A DNA stretch of 10,678 nucleotides, from NCBI GenBank assembly GCA_023229825.1, contig JALNYN010000036.1:1-10678 (forward strand), written 5' to 3'. Origin of the DNA: Minisyncoccota bacterium (lineage in GTDB: Bacteria; Patescibacteriota; Minisyncoccia; Phycocordibacterales; CAIJYI01). Shown in pieces: positions 1 to 6,237 of the stretch. The notes below the pieces were generated by a model. That model was not told the DNA's origin. It did not search any database and was given only the letters and a program-made list of their open reading frames with translations. Position 1 is the first letter of the stretch, and each line of letters begins with the position of its first letter. Made by a program: the position numbers and the translations under genes.

Positions 1-1061
1 ACCAAATGCATTCCTGTGTACTCCCCTGCGCGAAACAGATGTGCCAAATACGAGCGTGTGTAATTTTTGCAGACATAGCAGCCGCACTTCGGGTCGAGGG
101 GTTTTTTGTCTTTCAGTAACACCGTTTTTTTCATATATAATCTGCCTCCGCTTGTAAACGCCGTGCCGTGTCTGGCATAATGTGTCGGGGCGATGCAATC
201 AAAAGTATCCACTCCTGATTTTATAATATATTCAAAATCCTCGGGGTGGCCCACACCGAGAAGATGCACGGGTTTTTCATTCGGGAGTTCGGCGAGCGTG
301 GTTTCGATCATTTTTGCCATTCCTTCCTTGTCATATCCGAATTCCCCGCCGATAGCGAAGCCGTCAAAACCCATCGCGCCGATCGCGCACGCACTTTCTT
401 TGCGAAGGTCTTCCCATTTTCCGCCTTGGACGATTCCATACATCGCTTGTTTCTTGTTTTTCTTCACCTTCAGACAAATCTCCGCCCATCGATGCGTTCT
501 TGCCATCGAAGTTTTCATATATTCATAATCTGCGAGCGGGCTGGGGCATTCATCAAAGGCGAGAATGATATCCGCACCGATCTTTTCTTGTATTGCGATC
601 GATTCTTTCGGACCGAGAAATAATTTCGCACCATCTACCGGCGAGCGAAATTCTACGCCCTTTTCCGTAATTTTTATTTTCTGCGGCTGCATTCCCTCTT
701 CGATCGTGCGCTCCTCGCCTTTTTTCAAAATTTTTCCCACGCCGTGATCCGTTCCGAATCCGAGTGAAAAAACCTGAAATCCGCCGGAGTCCGTCATCAT
801 CGGATGTTTCCAACCCATAAATTGGTGTACTCCGCCGTTCGCTTTCACCAGATCTTCGCCGGGCCGCAAATGCAGGTGAAAGGTGTTGGAAATAAGTATC
901 TGCGTTCCCGTCCGTTCCACATCCTCGGTCGAGAGCGTTTTTATCGTTGCCTTCGTTGCCACGCCGACAAACGCTGGTGTTTCCACCACGCCATTCGCCG
1001 TTTTGAGCAGTCCGAGCCTTGCCTTGGACTTTTTTGACCGTTTGATTATTTCGAATTCCAT
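1..1061 (-). CDS. tgt: tRNA-guanine(34) transglycosylase, 3'-truncated by the window edge
   Basis: Exchanges guanine at position 34 of GUN-anticodon tRNAs for a queuosine precursor base or queuine; cytosolic. The reverse strand is open for 353 codons from an ATG at 1061 to the edge; full-length family members are about 370-390 residues, so only the last part is missing. Seen: DSGGFQVFSL at residues 91-100 (Asp91 is the proposed general base), FDEC at 169-172, VQGG at 211-214, the nucleophile Asp288 in DTFDC, and the zinc motif CGCYVC at 326-331; the fourth zinc ligand (His) should lie just outside the window. Two departures from the common bacterial form: the usual GGLAVGE-like pocket loop reads GGEFGYD (238-244), and the usual PTRNARNG reads PTHYARHG (292-299). 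No Shine-Dalgarno precedes the ATG. It is divergent from the orphan ORF at 1195. The family call is near certain; substrate preference is open. Confidence 0.96.
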   Translation of the reverse strand, partial: MEFEIIKRSKKSKARLGLLKTANGVVETPAFVGVATKATIKTLSTEDVERTGTQILISNTFHLHLRPGEDLVKANGGVHQFMGWKHPMMTDSGGFQVFSLGFGTDHGVGKILKKGEERTIEEGMQPQKIKITEKGVEFRSPVDGAKLFLGPKESIAIQEKIGADIILAFDECPSPLADYEYMKTSMARTHRWAEICLKVKKNKKQAMYGIVQGGKWEDLRKESACAIGAMGFDGFAIGGEFGYDKEGMAKMIETTLAELPNEKPVHLLGVGHPEDFEYIIKSGVDTFDCIAPTHYARHGTAFTSGGRLYMKKTVLLKDKKPLDPKCGCYVCKNYTRSYLAHLFRAGEYTGMHL

Positions 1062-1077
1062 ATGTTTTATAAAGGCG

Positions 1078-1106
1078 AGTATAACATGCATAGGCCGAAC
1101 CTCCAA
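1078..1106 (-). promoter_or_regulatory. Predicted sigma70-type promoter of tgt
   Basis: Read on the minus strand: -35 TTGGAG (1106-1101), a 17-nt spacer, and -10 TATACT (1083-1078) preceded by TGT, which makes an extended -10. Transcription would start about 10 nt before the tgt ATG, leaving too short a leader for a normal Shine-Dalgarno, and none is seen. Inferred from motif matching only. Confidence 0.55.
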
Positions 1107-1126
1107 GCCTAATGATGCCTATTTTC

Positions 1127-1155
1127 TTGACTGTTATTGGTTAATAGTATATAAC
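1127..1155 (+). promoter_or_regulatory. Predicted strong sigma70-type promoter of the 62-aa orphan ORF
   Basis: TTGACT (1127-1132), an exact 17-nt spacer and TATAAC (1150-1155): five of six consensus matches in each box. The predicted start is near 1162, giving a leader of about 33 nt that contains GGGAG at 1181-1185. It lies back to back with the tgt promoter; the two -35 boxes are 20 bp apart. Confidence 0.65.
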
Positions 1156-1194
1156 AAATGAGGTTTTTGATACCTGCAATGGGAGCAAAGTATT

Positions 1195-1383
1195 ATGATG
1201 AAAGTCATATTTGAGATAAATTATTATGATGCAAAAGATTTTTTTAATGGTAAGGAAGTTGGATTATACCCGCTTGGTCAAGGCGGTTCTAGGCGTATCA
1301 GGATAGAGTGCGATCAATCTGAAATACACATAGATAAAGACGAGTTTGATCATCCCACAATTACAAAAGAGCTCTTACGCTAA
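1195..1383 (+). CDS. Small orphan protein, 62 aa, unknown function
   Basis: I do not recognise this protein. It is rich in acidic and basic residues, has no cysteine beyond one (Cys39), no signal peptide and no membrane segment, and looks like a small soluble alpha/beta or all-beta protein. Support for a real gene comes from its surroundings: a near-consensus promoter at 1127-1155, a GGGAG ribosome binding site at 1181-1185 (9 nt before the ATG at 1195, 12 nt before a second ATG at 1198), and a terminator palindrome 15 nt after the TAA. It is the only gene here with a clear Shine-Dalgarno. Its base composition is visibly more AT-rich than that of the flanking tgt and epimerase genes, which could mean recent acquisition. 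It stands alone, convergent with the epimerase. The start could be the first or second ATG. Confidence 0.6.
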   Translation: MMKVIFEINYYDAKDFFNGKEVGLYPLGQGGSRRIRIECDQSEIHIDKDEFDHPTITKELLR

Positions 1384-1398
1384 AGCCGCTTGAAAGTG

Positions 1399-1427
1399 AA
1401 AACCGCCTCGATCGAGGCGGTTTTTTT
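1399..1427. terminator. Palindromic, probably bidirectional terminator
   Basis: A 26-nt perfect palindrome (1399-1424; arms AAAACCGCCTCGA and its complement) followed on the plus strand by seven T (1421-1427) and preceded by A's, which serve as the T-run on the minus strand. It sits between the convergent orphan ORF and epimerase and would end both transcripts. Confidence 0.85.
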
Positions 1428-1433
1428 GAGATG

Positions 1434-2348
1434 CTACGAATTTATTTCAAATATTTTTTTGAGTTCCGCGATCCCGTCTTCGAAGCTCACCTGCGGTTCC
1501 CATCCGAGCAATTTTTTCGCGAGCGAATTATCGGCCAGCGTATCGTGCGGCTCTAAGCGCGGAGCGATGTGTTCGACCGGACCGCCGATCAGTGCCGCGA
1601 GATCATTGATGGTATGATTTTTTCCCGAACCGATATTCATAACCTCGCCTTGTCCGACCGTATCGCTTTCCGCGGCGAGAATGTTTGCCCGCACCACATC
1701 GCGTACGTGTGTCATGTCGCGCGTTTGCGTACCGTCGCCGGTAACGGTGATCGGTTTCCCTTCTTTACGAAGCCGCAAGAACAAACCGACCGCAAGAGCA
1801 TAGGCTCCGTCCGGATCAAGTTTTGGTCCGAATACATTGAAATAACGCAGCGATACGGTCGGCAAGCCGTAGACTTCGCTATAGAGTTTGCAATACAGTT
1901 CACCGATATATTTTTGAAGACCATAGGGACTTATCGGATGCGCTGACATATCTTCGCGAAGCGGCATGATCGACTGGTCGCCATAAGCCGAGCTGGACGC
2001 GGAGTAAACGACTTTTTTTACGCCAGCCTCATGCGCGGCTTTCAAAACATTGAGCGTTCCAACGACATTAACCTCATTTGTTAAGACGGGATGTTCGATA
2101 GAGAACTGCACGCGAGGAAGCGCGGCGAGATGAAAAACATATTTCGCGCCTTCCATGATGACATGCAGGTCTTCCAAATTGCGAATGTCTTTCTCATGAA
2201 AGATCGCATCCGCGTGAATTCTTTCCTTCTTTCCCGCCACGAGATTATCAATGACATGCACTTCGTATCCTTTTTCAATAAGACCATCAGTAAGATTTGA
2301 TCCGATGAATCCCGCCCCGCCGGTGACTACTACTTTTATTCTATCCAT
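1434..2348 (-). CDS. NAD-dependent UDP-sugar 4-epimerase-like extended SDR
   Basis: A 304-residue extended short-chain dehydrogenase, a normal length for the family. Seen: NAD-binding TGGAGFIG (residues 9-16), the strand-2 acidic residue Asp34 expected to hold the NAD ribose, HLAA (73-76), the catalytic serine region SSSAYG (118-123), the Tyr142-x3-Lys146 pair, and RYFNVFGP (168-175). The family interconverts nucleotide-linked sugars at C4 (UDP-Glc/Gal or UDP-GlcNAc/GalNAc). The pattern resembles GalE/WbpP-type epimerases, but dTDP-glucose dehydratases and related SDRs share most motifs, so the exact substrate is not assigned. The start ATG has no Shine-Dalgarno. It lies 142 nt downstream of the polyprenyl sugar transferase on the same strand, so it may be read from that promoter through the intervening palindrome. 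A role in supplying sugar for a surface glycan is inferred from this neighbour. Confidence 0.9.
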   Translation of the reverse strand: MDRIKVVVTGGAGFIGSNLTDGLIEKGYEVHVIDNLVAGKKERIHADAIFHEKDIRNLEDLHVIMEGAKYVFHLAALPRVQFSIEHPVLTNEVNVVGTLNVLKAAHEAGVKKVVYSASSSAYGDQSIMPLREDMSAHPISPYGLQKYIGELYCKLYSEVYGLPTVSLRYFNVFGPKLDPDGAYALAVGLFLRLRKEGKPITVTGDGTQTRDMTHVRDVVRANILAAESDTVGQGEVMNIGSGKNHTINDLAALIGGPVEHIAPRLEPHDTLADNSLAKKLLGWEPQVSFEDGIAELKKIFEINS

Positions 2349-2407
2349 GTTATTTGTGAATTAATTTTTTAATTTGAAATTTTATTGGAAATTATTAACG
2401 AACGTGG

Positions 2408-2427
2408 ATTCCCGCCTCCGCGGGAAT
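2408..2427. repeat. dRS3/REP-type 20-bp palindrome (ATTCCC-N8-GGGAAT)
   Basis: ATTCCCGC (2408-2415), loop CTCC, GCGGGAAT (2420-2427), embedded in GTGG...GACGAG context. It fits the 20-bp ATTCCC-N8-GGGAAT format known as dRS3 in Neisseria and seen as intergenic repeats in many bacteria; translated by mistake it yields the familiar DSRLRGNDE-type peptide. No T-run follows on either strand, so it is not a simple terminator. It lies between the sugar transferase and the epimerase and may stabilise or attenuate the shared transcript. Confidence 0.8.
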
Positions 2428-2435
2428 GACGAGAC

Positions 2436-2489
2436 TGTCGTCGTATTCGTATCCATTTGTATATTGGTACTGATTCGTATATTGGTATC
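2436..2489. repeat. Degenerate 18-bp tandem repeats with a TTCGTAT core
   Basis: TTTGTATATTGGTAC (2456-2470) and TTCGTATATTGGTAT (2474-2488) match at 13 of 15 positions with an 18-bp period; a third, poorer unit precedes them (2436-2453, with TATTCGTAT). The array starts directly after the stop codon of the sugar transferase and ends near the dRS3-type palindrome. Function unknown; it resembles low-complexity intergenic filler more than a regulatory iteron. Confidence 0.5.
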
Positions 2490-2490
2490 T

Positions 2491-3849
2491 TTATTTCCCC
2501 GTCCTCGACAACAGCGTCCGAATAGTAAGCAGCACTATTTTAACATCCAGCATGATCGAGCGGTTCTTTAGATAATACAGATCATAAGAAAGCTTATTTT
2601 TTGTTTCCTCTACATCGACGCCATGATGCGGATGATTTTCATGGTAGATCTGCGCCCAGCCGGAAAGTCCCGGTTTGATGAGGTGGCGAATATTGTAAAA
2701 CGGCACTTCCGCTGCGTATCGCTTTACAGGATCGGGAAATTCCGGCCTCGGTCCTATTAATGATATAGAACCGAACAAAACGTTCCAAAGTTGCGGAAGT
2801 TCGTCGATCCGGCTTTTTCGTAAAAATGCTCCGACTCGCGTTACCTTATTTTCCGGTTTCGCCACCTCTCCATCTTCCCATTTCCCGCCGTCGTCCGTCG
2901 TCATGGTACGGAACTTCAAAAGATGAACAATACTGTTGCCCTTCCCGACCCGATCTTGATGGCTGAAAATGGGACCGCCGTCTTCAAGTTTGATCGCAAG
3001 AAAAACAAAAGGATAGAATACCAGAGAAACAATGACGGCAAAAAGCGAGATCACGACATCCATTACCCGTTTGAGTGCGTCATATACCGGGTGCGATTCG
3101 AATGAAATATTCTGTAAAAACCAATTATAGCGAAGAAGAGAAAGCGGAACGCGGTCAAAGATATCTTCGTAGACTTTATGCATATCCACAAAACGAACGT
3201 TGGCAAATATCAGATTATATAAGTGAGGCAAGAGCGGTTCGATCTTTGCGCTTTTGGAATCAACCACGATAACGGAGATACCGTCTTCGTATACTTTCCT
3301 AACGAGATCATCCTCAATATCGTAACCGTCTTTACCTATATCGAGAAAGCCGGTGAATGACAAGGAGTACCGAGGATTGTTATTTACTTCTTCGTACAGT
3401 TCGAGTATTTCCTTTCCTTCTCCGATGAGGAACGCTTTTTGTTTTTTACGAAATCCAAAAAGCGAAACGAGACGCACGCGCCAGACCAAGATCAGTGCGA
3501 ACGACACAAAAAGATAGATGAAGAGCAGCGTTTTCGGAGTGATGCCGAGTGCCGGAATAAAATAGAAAAAGATGACGGCGATGACGCTGTTGACTATTTG
3601 AGTATTTAAAATAAGGGTTGGAAGGCGGCTCTTGAAAAGCAGGGTGTGTTTTCCATAAAGGCCGGCAGCAAAAAAACTGATGCTCCACGCCGCAAAAAGG
3701 AATGAAAATGAAAAAAGATGAAGAGAGAATACCCCCCCGGTCGGTACCGTGAAATTTCGAATATACAATGAGAGCCATAAAGCGATAATGAAGACCAGAA
3801 TGTCGCCGGTAAACAGCAAAAGCCCTTCTTTTTTGTTATAAATACTCAT
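2491..3849 (-). CDS. Polyprenyl-phosphate sugar-1-phosphate transferase (exopolysaccharide initiation)
   Basis: A 452-residue membrane enzyme that would transfer a sugar-1-phosphate from a UDP-sugar to undecaprenyl phosphate at the inner face of the membrane, the first step of exopolysaccharide, O-antigen-like or glycoprotein glycan assembly. Seen in order: four hydrophobic segments (about 10-30, 47-64, 79-100, 106-128), a soluble Rossmann-like middle domain (about 137-250), a fifth membrane or re-entrant helix (260-287), then the bacterial sugar transferase core: KFRTM (312-316), the Asp349-Glu350 pair in RIDELPQLWNVLFG, SLIGPRPE (363-370) and KPGLSGWAQ (392-400). This is the architecture of large WbaP/WcaJ-like enzymes; the sugar cannot be read from sequence. 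A -10 box ends 7 nt before the ATG, which suggests a leaderless mRNA. It is divergent from the pilin operon and upstream of the epimerase. Confidence 0.94.
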   Translation of the reverse strand: MSIYNKKEGLLLFTGDILVFIIALWLSLYIRNFTVPTGGVFSLHLFSFSFLFAAWSISFFAAGLYGKHTLLFKSRLPTLILNTQIVNSVIAVIFFYFIPALGITPKTLLFIYLFVSFALILVWRVRLVSLFGFRKKQKAFLIGEGKEILELYEEVNNNPRYSLSFTGFLDIGKDGYDIEDDLVRKVYEDGISVIVVDSKSAKIEPLLPHLYNLIFANVRFVDMHKVYEDIFDRVPLSLLRYNWFLQNISFESHPVYDALKRVMDVVISLFAVIVSLVFYPFVFLAIKLEDGGPIFSHQDRVGKGNSIVHLLKFRTMTTDDGGKWEDGEVAKPENKVTRVGAFLRKSRIDELPQLWNVLFGSISLIGPRPEFPDPVKRYAAEVPFYNIRHLIKPGLSGWAQIYHENHPHHGVDVEETKNKLSYDLYYLKNRSIMLDVKIVLLTIRTLLSRTGK

Positions 3850-3856
3850 ATCTCTT

Positions 3857-3886
3857 AGTATAACCGAAAAATATACAATTATTCAA
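3857..3886 (-). promoter_or_regulatory. Predicted leaderless promoter of the sugar transferase
   Basis: On the minus strand: TTGAAT (3886-3881), an 18-nt spacer, and TATACT (3862-3857). Only 7 nt separate the -10 box from the ATG at 3849, so transcription should start at or within a base or two of the start codon. An AGAGA touches the ATG but is too close to act as a normal Shine-Dalgarno. Confidence 0.6.
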
Positions 3887-3906
3887 GGACATATGCACAT
3901 TGAGCA

Positions 3907-3935
3907 TGGAACAAAGTTTACCTCTCTGATATAAT
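3907..3935 (+). promoter_or_regulatory. Predicted extended -10 promoter of the pilin operon
   Basis: A perfect TATAAT (3930-3935) preceded by TGA gives an extended -10. The -35 position (3907-3912, TGGAAC, 17-nt spacer) is weak, as is common with an extended -10. Predicted start near 3942, leader about 39 nt. It sits about 20 bp from the opposing promoter at 3857-3886. Confidence 0.6.
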
Positions 3936-3980
3936 GGAGAGACGCATTCTATTAAAAAAATATTAATTTTTCATGAGAAT

Positions 3981-4274
3981 ATGAATCAAGAATTTGAGAC
4001 ATACGATGCGTCGGATCAATTGAAGACTCCAAGCAATATGATGCAAGATACTTCTTCCGTTTCCGGCGTGGTTTTTAATGAACGCAAAAATGTCAAGTTC
4101 TCCGGCCGTCACGGAATAATCACCGAGTGGGTCATGAGATGCGGAATAAAAAATGAGAAAGCTGCGCAAGCGATGCTTATCGTGTTTATCGTAATTCTGT
4201 TCGCTTTGACTCTTATGGTTATTTCAAACGGACCCGGAAATTTTTCGCCTAAAGTCATACGAGGGGCTATATAA
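3981..4274 (+). CDS. Small single-pass membrane protein, 97 aa, upstream of the pilin
   Basis: No function recognised. A polar N-terminal part (1-63) is followed by one hydrophobic segment at about 64-82 and a short C-terminal tail; without a signal peptide and with several basic residues before the helix, the N-terminus is expected inside. The segment KNEKAAQ directly before the helix is a distinctive polar lead-in. It is the first gene after the extended -10 promoter and ends 18 nt before the prepilin ATG, so the two are almost certainly cotranscribed. A role in pilus assembly or anchoring is only inferred from position. The ATG has at best a poor GAG at 3 nt distance. An earlier ATG at 3973 is in another frame and stops at once. 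Confidence 0.7.
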   Translation: MNQEFETYDASDQLKTPSNMMQDTSSVSGVVFNERKNVKFSGRHGIITEWVMRCGIKNEKAAQAMLIVFIVILFALTLMVISNGPGNFSPKVIRGAI

Positions 4275-4292
4275 AAAAATAATTTTTTTAAC

Positions 4293-4853
4293 ATGAAATC
4301 AAAATCTTATCATTTATCAAAGGGTTTTACCCTCATAGAATTACTCACGGTTATCGCCATTATCGGTCTTTTATCCGCCATAGTCGTAACAAGCCTCACA
4401 AGCGCCCGTCTCAAAGCAAGAGATGCGCGGAGGTTAAATGACGTGATGCAGGTAAAAATGGCGCTGGATCTGTATTTTGATACTTTCCATACCTATCCGG
4501 CTCTCACCGGCTCAAATCCCGCATGCAACGGCTGGTATACGTCCAAGGATGACGTTTTCATGCAGCCCTTGATCACGAACAAATTTCTCGGCGCCGCTCT
4601 CAAAGACCCCACGCAAGACGGTTCATCATCATGCGGAAATTATGCGTATTACAAGTTCGAGGCGGGAGAGTACGGGTGTCCCGCAAACAAAGGCGATTTC
4701 TATGTACTCGGCGTCCGTACCATGGAAACAGTAACAGGTTCTAATATTGCCCCGACGAGCCCCGGATTTAAATGTCCAAGCAGAGATTTCCAGATCGATG
4801 CGACGCTGGGAAAACAGTTTGACTGGGTGATGGGAAAATTTGAAAATGAATAG
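4293..4853 (+). CDS. Type IV prepilin / pseudopilin (N-methylation class)
   Basis: A 186-residue prepilin. An 11-residue basic leader ends in KG, and cleavage by a PilD-type peptidase before Phe12 would give FTLIELLTVIAIIGLLSAIV; the mature Glu5 (Glu16) needed for assembly is present. After the hydrophobic helix come ARLKARDARRLNDV (38-51) and a globular head with four cysteines (78, 114, 129, 161), enough for two disulfides. Length and layout fit a major or minor type IV pilin; a GspG-like pseudopilin is possible. The pattern after the helix is typical of Parcubacteria-type pilins, which is the main taxonomic clue in the window. There is no Shine-Dalgarno, only an A/T-rich gap after the 97-aa gene. 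No pilus motor or peptidase genes are near. The GT4 gene follows by 58 nt, which makes pilin glycosylation a reasonable guess. Confidence 0.93.
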   Translation: MKSKSYHLSKGFTLIELLTVIAIIGLLSAIVVTSLTSARLKARDARRLNDVMQVKMALDLYFDTFHTYPALTGSNPACNGWYTSKDDVFMQPLITNKFLGAALKDPTQDGSSSCGNYAYYKFEAGEYGCPANKGDFYVLGVRTMETVTGSNIAPTSPGFKCPSRDFQIDATLGKQFDWVMGKFENE

Positions 4854-4911
4854 CCGAAAGTAGCTCTTTCCCGACCAAGCGCGAGCTGTCGCATAACTCG
4901 GTCAAAACCGA

Positions 4912-6090
4912 ATGTTGTTTATGATGAATAATGAAATCAAAAAAAAGAAAATACTTTACGTCATCACCAAATCGAATTGGGGAGGAGCGCAGAGATACGT
5001 TTACGATCTGTCGGTTAATTTTTCGAAAAAATATGATGTTGCCGTCGTGCTCGGCGGAAAAGGCGAGCTCAAAACACGGCTTGAGGAAAAAGGCATCCGC
5101 GTCATCGACCTCCCCTTTCTCACACGCGACGTAAATCCGTTCGCAGATTTTTCGTCTTTCAAAACACTGCTTGAACTTTTCAAAGCCGAACGTCCGGATG
5201 TCATCCACGTAAACAGCTCAAAAGTTGGCGGACTCGGCACACTCGCGGGACGACTCGCCAAGGTACCGAAGATAATTTTTACCGCACATGGATGGGCGTT
5301 TCGAGAAGAACGTCCTGAGCATCAAAAGTTCGCCATTAAATTTCTTTCTTGGTTGACGATCCTTTTGTCTCATAAAGTAATAACCGTCTCAGAAAGAGAC
5401 GAGCGTGAAGCGCTTTCAATGCCTTTTACGGATAAAAAGATCGCGCTGATCCACAACGGAATAAAAGGAAGCTCGATCATTGAAAGATCGGAGGCCAGAA
5501 AACAAATAATGGATCATTTTTGGCGTAAAGGCATTGCTCCTCCGGAACGAATGGATCAGGCGCTCTGGATCGGCACCATCGGAGAACTTCATAAGAATAA
5601 AGGGCACGCATATGCGATCGAAGCGCTGTCAAAATTCCCTCGAACCGAAAATATTATCTTCTTTATTATCGGCGAAGGAGAAGAAAGAAACACTCTTGAA
5701 AAAATGGTCGTCGAATTGGATCTCCAAGAGAAAGTTATTTTCCTTGGCAAAAAAGACGATGCTGCATCGCTCATAAGCGCTTTTGACATTTTTCTCTTTC
5801 CTTCCGTAAAAGAAGGACTTCCCTTCGCCATACTGGAGGCTGGCATGGCGGGCATTCCGATAATCGCCTCCGCTGTCGGCGGCATTCCCGAAATTATTAC
5901 CGACATGCAAACGGGTATTCTCGTTAGGCCAAAAAATCCCGAAGAGATCATTAGAGCTCTGGAATATATCTTAAGCCATCAATCGTCAGCGTCCGGCTTC
6001 GCAAAAAAACTTCACGCAAAGATCAAAAAGGATTTTTCTCTCGCAAAAATGTTCAGGGAAACGGAGGATGTTTATATCCGCTCTCATTAA
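4912..6090 (+). CDS. GT4-family glycosyltransferase (GT-B fold)
   Basis: Transfers a sugar from a nucleotide donor to a glycan or lipid-linked acceptor at the cytoplasmic face. The 392-residue length is normal for GT4. Seen: N-terminal Rossmann half with ILYVITKSNWGGAQRYVYDL (14-33), TAHGW (124-128), and HNGI (181-184) at the domain linker; C-terminal half with GTIGELHKNKG (221-231), FFIIGEGEER (250-259) and the E-x7-E donor site Glu301/Glu309 within EGLPFAILEAGMAG. The start is uncertain: ATG at 4912, 4921 and 4924 are all in frame and none has a Shine-Dalgarno; a small hairpin (4898-4911) touches the first. It is probably the last gene of the operon with the 97-aa protein and the prepilin, and is followed by a 56-bp palindromic terminator. 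Acceptor unknown; surface polysaccharide or pilin glycan are the context-based candidates. Confidence 0.92.
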   Translation: MLFMMNNEIKKKKILYVITKSNWGGAQRYVYDLSVNFSKKYDVAVVLGGKGELKTRLEEKGIRVIDLPFLTRDVNPFADFSSFKTLLELFKAERPDVIHVNSSKVGGLGTLAGRLAKVPKIIFTAHGWAFREERPEHQKFAIKFLSWLTILLSHKVITVSERDEREALSMPFTDKKIALIHNGIKGSSIIERSEARKQIMDHFWRKGIAPPERMDQALWIGTIGELHKNKGHAYAIEALSKFPRTENIIFFIIGEGEERNTLEKMVVELDLQEKVIFLGKKDDAASLISAFDIFLFPSVKEGLPFAILEAGMAGIPIIASAVGGIPEIITDMQTGILVRPKNPEEIIRALEYILSHQSSASGFAKKLHAKIKKDFSLAKMFRETEDVYIRSH

Positions 6091-6099
6091 ATTTTTCTT

Positions 6100-6156
6100 A
6101 AAAAATACCAACCGCAAATTCTAGCATATGCTAGAATTTGCGGTTGGTATTTTTTT
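6100..6156. terminator. 56-bp perfect palindrome acting as a bidirectional terminator
   Basis: Arms of 28 nt (6100-6127 and 6128-6155) are exact reverse complements with a CATATG centre; A-runs flank the left side and T-runs the right, so both strands end in a U-tract. It lies 9 nt after the GT4 stop. The stem is far longer than a usual intrinsic terminator. Confidence 0.9.
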
Positions 6157-6193
6157 GTCAATTCTTCGGTCGTTCGAAAAAAAATACTCGCAA

Positions 6194-6225
6194 AAAAAAT
6201 GACGCCGGCACCGGCGTCATTTTTT
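6194..6225. terminator. Second palindromic terminator at the convergent junction
   Basis: A 15-nt perfect stem (AAAAAATGACGCCGG at 6194-6208 and its complement at 6211-6225) around CA, so the real loop takes in the next pairs. It lies 12 nt past the stop of the ATPase gene and has a run of eight T on the minus strand. It would end the ATPase transcript and back up the 6100-6155 terminator for the GT4 operon. Confidence 0.88.
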
Positions 6226-6237
6226 ATATTCGATCGA

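Noticed and set aside
246..623. 125-aa plus-strand ORF across tgt
   Set aside because: Antisense shadow of tgt, whose minus-strand frame carries all family motifs and is open across the whole stretch.
2436..2489. Possible CRISPR or iteron array from 18-bp repeats
   Set aside because: Repeats are short, degenerate, directly adjacent without unique spacers, and no cas or replication gene is nearby.
2374..2571. 65-aa plus-strand ORF containing DSRLRGNDE
   Set aside because: The peptide is the translation of the dRS3-type palindrome, and the rest of the frame overlaps the 3' end of the sugar transferase on the other strand.
4768..5208. 146-aa minus-strand ORF under the pilin/GT4 junction
   Set aside because: Antisense shadow of two well-supported plus-strand genes, with no recognisable motif or promoter.
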